The position numbers and the translations under genes were made by a program. A stretch of DNA of 64,000 nt, from contig MU001517.1 in NCBI GenBank assembly GCA_010093485.1, positions 242,588-306,587 of the forward strand, written 5' to 3'. Shown here in pieces: positions 53,060-64,000 of the stretch (its first letter is position 1; each line of letters begins with the position of its first letter). Source of the stretch: Karstenula rhodostoma CBS 690.94 (taxonomy: Eukaryota > Ascomycota > Dothideomycetes > Pleosporales > Didymosphaeriaceae). Under the pieces are notes generated by a model. The model ran no database searches. It had not been told where the DNA came from and saw only the letters and a program-made list of their open reading frames with translations.

Positions 53060-54900
53060 GATCTAACTATTTATATATCTACTAAGACCTATAATAATTC
53101 TAAATAGGTAACTAATATATCCTCTAAAGTAGCTATAGTCCTCTAGACTATAAGGCCTTAAATATTTAAAAACTTTATAGCTATATATAAAGGGGATATA
53201 TTTTTTATTTTTATTTTACTAGAGTATATTATTTATAGTTTTAAATTTATACTAATTAATAGTATTATATACTTAGGTAACTTAGATTATATACTATAAT
53301 CTATATATATAAAAAGGCTCCTCTCTATATAGTAATATCTATTAAAGAATTCTTACTTATATTAGTTTATATAGTTTAATATTAAAAATACTACTAGACT
53401 TAAAGCTAGTATATAGAGCTTTCTAATAAGTTTTTATTAATACTATAGAATTACCTTCTATATTATTTTATATATAAGTAATCTAGATTTTATTTTTTAT
53501 ATTTTTAATATACCTATTATATACTACTATTACTTTAATTAGTATAACTTTATTATTAGCTTTTTAAGGGGCCTTACTATTCTAGGTATTACCTATAGAT
53601 ATCTAGACCCTAAAAATATAGCCTATTATATATCTATTAGTTTACTAGCTATAGCTATATAGTATATATATAACTATATACTTACTAAATTAATAGTTAC
53701 TAAGAGGGACTATATAAATCTATAAACTAGACTAATATATTATAGATAGGAGCTAGCTATAACTAAAATACTAGATAACCTATAACTATATAAGAATATA
53801 AAATACTACTTAATATATTTTAGTATTATTATACTATAGTAGGAATTATAGCTAGCTTATATAGATAGGGTTAGTAAAGAGCTATAATTTAATATTATAG
53901 GCCTTTAATTATACCTTACTAATATAAAGATTATATTTAAAGGATAGTAATAACTAGTATAATATAAGAGTAACCCTAAAGTATACTAGTCTAATTAATT
54001 TAGTAATATTATTATTATCTATAATTAGAAAAATAATAGAGATATATCTACTATAAATACTAATAATAGTAAAATATACTATTATACCTACTACTACTTT
54101 ATATTATATAACTAGTTTATTTTATAACTAACTTATAAAAAGGGCTATACTAATATATATAGGTTTAACTTTCTACTCTATAACCTCTACTTCTATAATA
54201 ATAATAGCCCTCTAGATACTAATTTTTTTTTTCTTCTAAAATATATACTACTAGATATATTCTTTAGATTACCTAAGGATAAAAAGGTATTTAAAGTTAG
54301 TTTTTATTAGAATAAGTTTTATAAGTTTTATATATTAATTAAAAAGAGTAGTAACTAAGAAAGGTATATTATAAATATTATAAAAGCTAATCTAGAGTTT
54401 TATAAAGTAACTTAGTTATACTAGAACTATATATTATATTAGCTAGTAGTATATAGAACTATAGTCTAGCTAAAATAACTACTAAAACTATAGACTATTT
54501 TAGAACTAGTATTTAAATCTAGTATAGCTATCTATTATTAGAGGCTCCTCTAAAATATACTAGACTAGTATATAAAAAGGTAGTAAATATACTATTAATA
54601 TTAATAATATTTATACTTTATAGTAAGCTAATATATATAATTAGACTTTCTAGAATTTTTATTATTTTTACTTATAACTACTTAGTTTATAATTTTAGTT
54701 TTACCCTATATACTTAGATAGAAGTAGAGAGAAATAAATATTAAACTATAGATAGGCCTTCTATTACTATATATAACGTTTTAGTAATTATACCTATAGT
54801 ACTATTTTATATATTTATATAGGGTATCTTATATAACTAGAAGGGCCCTATACTTACTAGTATAGAATTCTATAAAATTAATTTATAGGTAATACCTTAT
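53060..54900 (+). pseudogene. Long ghost frame of unknown family, copy 2
   Basis: From the codon gat at 53060 one plus-strand frame stays protein-like for about 600 codons. Successive readable runs are DLTIYISTKTYNNSK, KNFIAIYKGDIFFIFILLEY, LRGLTILGITYRYLDPKN, ILTKLIVTKRDYINL, LAYIDRVSKEL, LTNIKIIFKG, YKKGYTNIYRFNFLLYNLYF, IFFRLPKDKKVFKVSFY and IINIIKANLEFYKV. Stops are TAA and TAG only. It is the best-preserved ghost in the unit and present in both copies in the same frame. I could not match it to a transposase, integrase, helicase or polymerase motif. It was probably a long protein of a repeated element. Confidence 0.5.
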
Positions 54901-55144
54901 CTATTAGTCTTTAATACTATAGTTTTAAAAGACCTAAGCTTTACTAGACCCCTCTTTATAGTCTCTACCTCTAACCTTAGTATTATATTCTAGTACCTAT
55001 AAGAGTATAAGGATTATATAGAAGTAAATAAAAAAAATAGTAATTACTATAAAAAAGTACCTCTAATCTAGAAACTACTCTATAGTAGATAGTATATTAC
55101 TAATTATATAATATTAAAGTAAGGCCCTACTATCTATAAAGTTA

Positions 55145-55145
<1 letters not shown>

Positions 55146-55177
<32 letters not shown>
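55146..55177 (+). repeat. (TAA)n microsatellite, copy 2
   Basis: About ten units. It is the counterpart of the longer tract at 33381-33430. Confidence 0.9.
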
Positions 55178-57806
55178 GCTAGAGTAAGCTATAGATTTTA
55201 CTTAATAACCTTATAGGTATAGTATTATTTATATACTCTACTATCTATTAATATATTCTAGATATCTATTAAACTATATTATAGTAGCTCTATATATACT
55301 AGTAAAAGGAAGTAAATAATTATATAAATAATACTCTATAGGTAGACTAGAATATAATATTTAGAATAGTTTTTTATTAAATTATATTTTAATTAATCCT
55401 TTAGTAGTAGTTAAAATAATACTTAAGGGTATATAAGATTCTTAGTAAGTTTCTCTAAAATAGTATAGTAAATAAATCCTTTTTACCCCCTATAAGATAT
55501 TATAGTATACCTACTATTATATTCTAATTACCTATTAAGGGTATATTAAGATAATATCTATAAATTAAAATAATCTCTTATCTAGTCTAGTATATATAGT
55601 TTAGGGATAGTATACTAGTTTAATTATTATTATTCCTTAATTACCTATAATAGTTAAGTTAAAATAATACTTATAAAATAAATACTATACTATCTAGCCC
55701 TATATAGATAATTTAGTAAATTACTAAAATATTAAGTTAATTCTATAACTAGGTTATAGTCTAATTATAGGTAAAAATATAAAATTATTTTATAATAAAC
55801 TTATAAAAAAGTATTATTATAGAATTATCCTATTTAACTTCTAAACTCTTACTCTATTTACTAAGATTATTTATTACTTAACCTCCCCTACCTCTAATAT
55901 CTAAAAGTAATATCTAATAGAGGTAAAAAGAATACTTTAGTAGTCTAGTCTAGATAATAATATACCTAGCTATATTATAATAAAGTATTATATAGTATAC
56001 TCTATAAATTTATTCTCTTATAGTCTATCTAGAAAAGAAAAGGATTTCCTATTAACTTTAAAAATATATCTCTAGTATTACTAGTTAAAAGTAAATATAC
56101 TATCTATATCTACTTAAACTTTCTACCCTTATAAAAGAAAAATTTAGGCTTAATATTATCTTTAGACCTATATTTATTAATCTCCCTACTATAGTAACTC
56201 CCTTAATATATAGAGCTAGGCCTTATAGTTAAAATATAATAGTTAAACTTATATATATATATATACTATAGTATATAATATATTATATTAGTAGTATTTA
56301 TCTATATTTTCTAATACTTTCTACTTACTTATAGCTATTATAAATTAGCTAATCTTCTAATTTAAGAATATATAATACTCTAAACCTATACTAGTTTATT
56401 AACTAGTATAAGAACTCTTTAATTAAAGTATAACTATTATTATATAGGATAATATTATTACTACTATTATATTTAAAACTTCTTTACCTATAATATAATA
56501 AGTAATTTATCTTATTATTTTAGCTTTTTAACCTATATATAAGTAAGGTATAATATTAGAGGAAACTTAGTAAATTCTTCCTTAATACTATAAAAAGGAG
56601 TTTTTAATATCTATATTTTAAATACCTCTAAGCGCTATTTTATATATTTATTTTATATAAAGTAGTATATTTATTCTACTACCCTAGAATTCTATCTCTA
56701 AATCTTCTATTATAGTAATAATAATATAGTAGGTATTACTTTAAACCTATTAATAGGTAAAAGAAAGTAAAGTAAAAATAATCTATATAACTTAAGTTAT
56801 ATACTAAAATAATAAAGGCTAGTAGTAATAGTAATAAGAGAAATAGTACTAAAAATATAATAGAGGATAGAAATAATAATATAATAAATAGTAGGGGAAA
56901 GGAAGGTATAGCTAGTAAAGGAGGTAGTATATTAGAATTTTAGTATATAAAATATAAAACTTAAAAGAGGGAGGACTTAAAAAGGTAGTATAATAGAAGC
57001 TAGTATAGCTAATAAACTAATCTAATATAATTCTAAAAGATATATTATTAAAATAGATAAATATATATAATATCTTTCTAGAATATAAAGTATTAAAAGA
57101 GTACTTTTCTATCTATTAAGTATAATTATTTATATATATAATTACCTTATTACTATATTATAACACTAGAGTAAAATAAAGGCTATAAAGAAGTAGAAAA
57201 AAAAGTAAAGAATAATAGTAGGGAAATAAATTATAGTTCTAATATATTTTAATATAATAATATAACTATTATATAGATTCTAGTACTAAGATAGAGCTAC
57301 TAGTAACTAGTTATTATAAAGTATAGTTATATAGCTATAACTTTCTATATATAAATATAGAGAGATTAAAATTTAGTAGCTATTATAATAAAAAGGATTA
57401 CCCTAAACCTAATATATAAAACTTAGATAATAAATATAATAGTTATATATATTTACTACTTTACTATAGTACTAATAGCCTTACTAAACTAGATATAATA
57501 GAGGTATATACCCTAGAAATAATTAGGAGTATAGGGCTAGATAGGTAAGTATAATATAATTATTAAAAGTAAAAATAATAAACTAAGACTAAAGTAAAAA
57601 CTCTATTATTTATAGAACTTATTATATAGATAAATATAATAAAGGAGGCCTAAACTTATTAGTAATAGTAAGGAGAGAGAGAGTATATATATATAGAGAA
57701 TATATAATTATAATACCTTATTTAATAGTAAATAACTAGTTAGTAATATATTTAATTATATAGGTAAAGACTAGTAAATTCTTAATATCCTTAATTATAG
57801 TAGATA

Positions 57807-57959
57807 TATTATAGAGATTTACTATAAGGTAGGGTAACTTAATAAAGTAGAGGGGATAAAAAGGTATATTATACTTTATTAATATATAAATAAAGGGGGA
57901 CTAAAAAAGTAGTTAAGATATATCTAGTATCTATATATAGACTAACTAAAAAGGATATA
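57807..57959 (-). mobile_element. 153-bp truncated member of the 16861-18144 family
   Basis: It is flanked by the 11-bp direct repeat tatagtagata (57796-57806 and 57960-57970), which is single in copy 1 at 36049-36059. Its minus strand aligns to the last 150 or so bases of 16861-18144 and stops at an internal point of that element. Only the 3' end is shared, so this is a 5'-truncated insertion with its own target duplication. Confidence 0.85.
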
Positions 57960-60459
57960 TATAGTAGATAAATACTTAAAAGTACTAGAGAAAAGGTAGC
58001 TAAATATATTAATTATATTTATATTATTAAATAGGCTATTATTACTATTAGCTTTAAGATATAAGTATATAGTCTAAGGTATATAAATAAAATAGATTAG
58101 TATAAATAGAAATATAGGAATAGATATTTAGATATTAATTAATTATAAATAGAAATATAGAAATATATAGAGGCGGTTAATTATAATAAAAAAGTAGGTA
58201 ATACTATATATACTTAGAAAAAAGTACCTTAAACTAGTTTTAGTAGTATATATTAGAGGAGAGATATCTAGCCCTAAGGATATAGAAATCTACCTATAAT
58301 TATAAAATATAACCTTACTTATTTATTTATATATAAGTATAGTATAATCTATACCTTAAATAATAAAATTACTAGTAGTAACTAGATCTACTAGAATAAT
58401 TAACTAATATTAATAATTCTATATATATATTCTATACTATTTCCTATTAAAATAGAGCTAATATTTAATAATAATTATAGAGGTAGCCTCTATAGTTAGG
58501 GTATTCTATATATTAAGGGTAGCCCTAGTTATATAAAATAATAGTAGAATAAATTCTAGATATTTAATATAACTTAGAGATATTATCTAATTATAAATAG
58601 ATTATAAGGGGAGGGAATATAGTACTAATAATAGGAGACCTTAGTATATAGATAATATTAACTTTAAAGGAGTAAATAATAGTAGGATTTTTATTATACT
58701 AGTAAGAGTAGTAATACTTATTTCTAATAATAATATAAGTCTAAGGAAGATAATTAAATAACTTACTAAGTAACTTAGTATAGCTAATTATACTATTAAA
58801 TAGAGAATACTAACTATATATATTAGTAACTATATTAGACTTACTACCTCTTATTAATATATAGTACTAACTTTAATAGAGCTTATAACTTAAGTTCTAG
58901 TATAAAGAAAAATAGATAATAAAGGGGATTTAAAAAAAGTAATATAAAGATACTATCTATAATAATTTTACTTCTAATTAGTTATTTTATTATTACTACT
59001 TTTATTAAATACTATCTTTTATTATTATAATTATACTTAGACCTCTCTAATATACTATACTAGATATTACTTTATATCCCCTATATAATTTTTATTTTAA
59101 TAATCCTCTATACTAGTATACTAAGTATAGATACTATATAACTAATAAGGAGATAAAAAAAAAATACTATAATTTAAACTTAGTATTAGTAATATACTTT
59201 AGTCTAGAGTACTAGTATAATATATATAACTAGACTTAGTATTCCTCTAATATTTTAATAGTAATTCTAAATATAAAATTTATATTATTTATTAATTAAT
59301 CTATCTCTATATCTAGTACCCTATTAAGAAATAGTTCTAAATCTAAAATAATCTCTTTAGAATTCTACTTACTATATTAATCCTTATACTAAAGCCCTTT
59401 TAAATCTCTATATAAGCCCTCCCTATAGCTAGACTATCTATTAAAATATATATAAACTAAGCTATATAATTCTCTATCTACTTATCCTTTACCCTTATAA
59501 AAGAAATATTAATTTTAGGTAGTATCTATATAGTATTTAAATTATCCCTATATAGGAACTTAAATTAATATATTAGAGATATAAGTTTATCTAAAAGGTA
59601 TTTATTTTTATTAATACTTATACTAGCTATATATAAGATTCCTTATAAAATATTATACTAAGATTTTAATAAGGAATTTATAAAAGAGGAATACTATAGA
59701 TTTAGAAAAATATTATACTAAATTAATATTTATATTATAGTTATTTATATATATTTAGTTTTAAAAGCTTTTTTATATTTTATAGGGCTATAAATCTCTA
59801 TACTATCCCTAGCTATAAGTAATAATATAGCTAAGTCTTATTTATAATAGTTTTTAACTTTTAAAACCTCTTTTTAGTAATTACTATCTTATCTTCCTTA
59901 TATATATTTCTAGAAAGGAAGGGTATAGTTACCCTATAGGGCTTATAAGTCTAGTACTCCCTAATAAATATATTATAGGTATAATAATACTATATAATAT
60001 TATAATTTTTAATATTCTAGTATTTTATTTAAATATAACTACTATTTTTATTATATATATAATATATATAGTAGATTATAATTATTAAGTAAAGTAAATA
60101 CTAACCTTTATTCTAGTAGTAATTATATATAGGGATATAGTAATCTAATACTATAATTTATTTCTAGTCTATCTTTATATTACTACTATTAAGGTTTTAT
60201 AGTATATTAGTTAAATAATTATACTAGTTTATACTATAGATTTTTAAGTAGAATAAATTCTTATATACCTATAAATCTATAAAAAAGTAGTATTACTTAT
60301 AGAAATATTTAAGTTAATTATACTAGTACTTATAATATTCTCTCTATAAGTTATTATAGAATTATTTTATATTTTAATATATATTATAAGGGGCCTAGTA
60401 TATTATTAATATAGGTAGTATTTTTAAATATTATATTCTATATTTCTAGATACTTTAGA

Positions 60460-61345
60460 GGAGCTTCTATAGCTTATAAACCTTATAGATATTATTTTAT
60501 TTAAATAGATCTATATACCTCTACTATAGCCTTCTATTACTAAGTATAAAGGATTTAAAATATTTACTAATTATATTTAGAATAATAGAATAGGTATTAA
60601 CCCTAATAATAAATACTTAGAATATAGTTTTACTTTATATTTATTAAATATACTTATACTCCTTATTATACTAGATATAGTAGCTAGAAATAGGCTTAAT
60701 ATAGTATAGGGTTAGTTTTTTAATAGTAGTAGTATCTTTAGTAGAATTAGAAAAGATATATACTATTTAAATCTTAGAGTATTTATATTAGTATATAAAA
60801 ACTTTTAGGTACTAATATTTTCTAGTCTAATACTAGTATAAATAATAGTTAAAAATAAATAATATAGTTACTCTATTTAAATTTAACTATAATAGTATTT
60901 AACTAGTTTTATATATAAGTTTTTCCTTCTTATTCTACTTATATTTAACTAGAATTAAAATTCTATAGAAATTAGTAGTAGATACTAGAAGGAATAGATA
61001 CTAGTCTAGATACTATAACTAGTTATTAAGTATATTATAGATATAGACCTTAATTTTATTATTAATAATCTACTACTCCCTATTTAGATTCTATATAATT
61101 ATCCTATAATTTTTATAACTATCTATATTTTTAAAAATATCCCTATACTTACCCTTATCCTTATTAAGCGCTACTATATTTAGATTATTAAAGGGTTCTA
61201 TTTTAAGTATATTAGTTTAGTAATTTCTAAAACTCTCTATAACTATTTTATTTTTTAGAATATTTTACTAGATTAATCTTTATCTCTACTATATTACTAT
61301 ATAAGCTTAGTTTTTATATTTATTAAATATCTTTAATAGCTCTAT
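60460..61345 (+). pseudogene. Ghost frame of unknown family in the right flank
   Basis: One plus-strand frame is protein-like for almost 300 codons. Runs include YKGFKIFTNYI*NNRIGI, then NPNNKYLEYSFTLYLLNIL, RKDIYYLNLRVFILVYKNF, YIIDIDLNFIINNLLLPI and IKGFYFKYISLVISKTLYNY. Stops are TAA and TAG, concentrated at about 60850-60960, where Gln or Trp codons may have clustered. The family is not recognised. Confidence 0.42.
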
Positions 61346-62289
61346 AATAATAGCGCTATTATTTAGTAAAGGCTTAGGGGCCTTATTTTTTATAAAGATA
61401 ATCTAGTAGCTATTATAAGTAGTCTAGCTAATTTTTACTTAGCTAATTAGAATATACTAGTTATATTTAGAGTTTATTAAAGGATATAGATTTTACCCTC
61501 CTATATTAAATACCTTATACTTAATAAAGTAATAGTATTATATACTAGTCTAACTATTTATATAAATAAATATAAAATCTATAATTAGAGACTTAATTAG
61601 ATTTTTATATAGTCTAATACTTATCTATTCCTTTATAAGTTACTATAGATATTAAATAGCCTATTTAGAAATTCTTAAGGTATAGACTTTTAGACTAAGG
61701 TATATAAATATAGTAATATTAAGTAGTAATAATATACTCTATCTATTAAATTTAACCCTATTTAATAGATTTCTATACTACTATTAATAAGGTTATAAAA
61801 TACTAGTTAAAAGGTCTAAGAGAGTATTATATATAGACTAGAATACTATAATAAATAATTATAGTATATTAGATAAATATTTAAGTCTAATAGTATATTA
61901 ACTAAAAATTTATAATTACTCTTTTATTTTATTTAGTTATACTATTATTATTTTATACTAATATAGTTAAGATATAATATAGATATAGTAGGGATCTTAT
62001 AGTTATACTATTATATATAAGGTATTATACTTTATATACTCCTTTCTACTCTTTATATTAAAATAAATAGTATTTTTAAAATTTATAGCCTCCTATATAT
62101 AGTAATACTAAGCTAAAAAAGGATTATTAGAAAATAGGTCTAGTATAAAAATAAGAGTACTATTTTTTAAACTTACTTTATAATTTATATTAATATATAA
62201 GTACTATATTAATTAGAATAAAAGAAAAGTAACTATATTTTAACTAAAATAGATACTCTTAATATCTTTAGTAGTATACTATATTATAT

Positions 62290-62545
62290 TTATTACCTAG
62301 CCCTTATATATTTATCTAGTATATACCTTAATCTTATATATAATAGCTACTTCCTAGTATTTAGTATTAGTATTTAATAAAGATAGTATATCTATTTAGC
62401 TATATTCCTTATAAATTTTAAAAGTAAAAGAGTAGTAAACTACTACTACTTATATTATAGAGAGATTTTTATTATCTATATAAAGGGGCCTTTAGTTATA
62501 GCCTAGCTATAGTAGATATTAGAATTAATCTAGCCTATTTACTAA
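62290..62545 (-). pseudogene. Weak ghost frame in the right flank
   Basis: Minus-strand reading gives AITKGPFI*IIKISL and FTTLLLLKFIRNIAK*IYYL, with RIP-type stops and a less protein-like continuation below 62290. It is short and low in information. It may be part of a longer decayed gene or chance. Confidence 0.2.
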
Positions 62546-64000
62546 TAGTAAGCTATAGTATCTATAAATATAATACTATAATTCTATTAATATAGATTTA
62601 ATATTATTAATATATAAAAATAAATATTATAGTTATCTATTTAAGATATTAGTAGTTCTAAGTTCCTAATAATTATAAGGACTACTTTAATAAAAAGACT
62701 AGAAGTAAGTATATATAACTATAGTATATTTTATAAAAGATATTAATTTAGAAATTACTAAAGTCCTTAACTATCCTTTATAATAACTATTACTATACTA
62801 AGTTATTTCTACTAATACTAGAATCTATAGTAGTATATTATAACTATTTTAATTATCCTATTCTTTAGTATAGATTACTAAAAATTACTAGAATACTCTA
62901 TATATATTAAGTTATATAGTATAAATAATAAATATCTATACTATAAATTTATTCTAACTAAGTATATATTATAGGTACTACTCTATAACTCTAATAGAAA
63001 ATTCTATTAAATTTTCTATAGTATAATATATTCTCTCTTTTTCTATAACTATTTTAAGTACTATATATATAAGCTCTAATCTTATTCCTACTTCCTTATT
63101 ATATATCTATATATAATAAATTCTATTAGTTCTAATATAGTATTAAATAAGTTTTAGTAGATATATTAATATTTTAGAGTTAGTAATTAAAATATAAAAG
63201 GCTTTAAGGTAATTTTCTATTAGACTAAGGTAGTACCTTAGAGGTTTAGTATATTTAAGGTTAGTATATAATATCCTACCTAGCTACTACTATAGAGATT
63301 AACCTAAACTAGTTAAAATAATATTTTTTTAAATTAAACTCTAAAGATATTATAAACCTAGTACTAGTCTAAATAAAAAAGAATAGGGCTATATTATAAT
63401 AGGAAAAGAATATTATTTATAATAGGAACCTTAAGTAACTATAAGTTTAGTAGTATCTACTATAGTCTATAAGTAATAAGTTTAGTTTTATTTAATTCTA
63501 GCCTTACTATATAGAGTCCCTATATCTATTTTCTAGAGATAGTAATAAGCTATTTAGTTAGACTAATAATATATACTATTTTATTATAGATAGAAAATAC
63601 TTTAATAGTATATATATAGGCTATAAGAGAAAAAATTACTAATTATTTTAGTAGATTATAGTACTAAGAATAATAAATATTAATAATTATATAATACTTT
63701 TATTTTATATTTATATATAGTTTAGTCTAAGTTTATTAGTCTAATTATCTAAGAGCTCGATAGAAGATAGGGAAAAGGGAAATTTAATAAAAAATTTAAA
63801 ATACTTCTAGAATACTTTTATTATAGATTTACTAGTTCTAGTAGTAATATAGAGCTATAACTAATATTTAACTTAGTTAAGCTAGTTAAGATATATAATT
63901 AAGTACTAGATATTAAGTAGAATTAGTTATTTCTATTATACTCTATCTAATAAAAAGTAATATATATAAAAACTATATATACTATATAAAGTAAAAATAA

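Larger units (their letters stand above)
37662..59572 (+). repeat. Tandem duplication, copy 2 (about 21.75 kb unit, one small insertion)
   Basis: It starts directly where copy 1 ends, in the same orientation. It lacks the three large insertions of copy 1 and keeps their target sites empty: taataaatagttat at 40527-40540, ggtag at 43276-43280 and tactaatactat at 49692-49703. Its only private insertion is 57807-57959. It ends at about 59572, where the match to 37661 and leftwards stops. It is the cleaner copy for reconstructing the ancestral unit. Confidence 0.92.
59573..64000. other. RIP-degraded flank right of the tandem duplication
   Basis: Sequence beyond the end of copy 2 has no partner in the window that I could detect. 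It has the same CA/TG-free composition. Two ghost frames are listed separately. I see no intact gene, RNA gene or LTR in it. Confidence 0.55.

Noticed and set aside
57807..57959. Solo LTR
   Set aside because: It carries an 11-bp target duplication rather than 5 bp, and it matches only one end of the 1.3-kb elements, which have no second copy of this segment at their other end.
1..64000. A mitochondrial or plastid origin, or an AT-rich endosymbiont genome
   Set aside because: AT-rich organelle or bacterial DNA keeps ATG codons and open reading frames. Here CA and TG are specifically missing, and a nuclear copia element with a 5-bp target duplication is present.

Overview
The window is an AT-rich, gene-free block of a filamentous ascomycete genome (Pezizomycotina) that has been saturated by repeat-induced point mutation (RIP). 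The evidence is direct. The dinucleotides CA and TG, and so every ATG and TGA codon, are almost absent from 64 kb, while TA is everywhere and CT, CC and AC persist. This is the end state of CpA-to-TpA mutation on both strands. I found no intact protein gene, tRNA or rRNA. Everything that can be read is decayed repeat: a Ty1/copia LTR retrotransposon, several smaller insertions, and ghost reading frames whose stops are almost all TAA or TAG, as expected from former CAA, CAG, CGA and TGG codons. The species cannot be named from this.

Layout. Positions 1-575 are the 3' end and 3' LTR of one copia copy running in from the left. Positions 576-4999 are unduplicated decayed sequence with a minus-strand ghost frame. 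From 5000 to 59572 lies a direct tandem duplication: copy 1 at 5000-37661 and copy 2 at 37662-59572. After known insertions are removed the two copies are about 21.73 and 21.75 kb. Positions 59573-64000 are unduplicated flank with a plus-strand ghost frame.

Insertions after the duplication. Copy 1 holds three: 7842-9149 (1.3 kb, 14-bp target duplication), a complete copia element at 11904-20188 (5-bp duplication gatag, two 206-bp LTRs) and 26627-27930 (1.3 kb, 11 to 12-bp duplication). Copy 2 holds one, a 153-bp piece at 57807-57959 (11-bp duplication). For each insertion the other copy preserves the empty target site. The copia element is itself split inside its RNase H region by a 1284-bp element at 16861-18144. 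That element is related to the ones at 26627-27930 and 57807-57959, so the three form one family.

The copia element keeps the order Gag, protease, integrase, RT, RNase H, with recognisable motifs despite RIP. A 250-N assembly gap lies in its integrase region. The 21.7-kb unit contains several long ghost frames on both strands that I could not assign to a family. It may be a large undescribed composite element or simply duplicated repeat-rich DNA.
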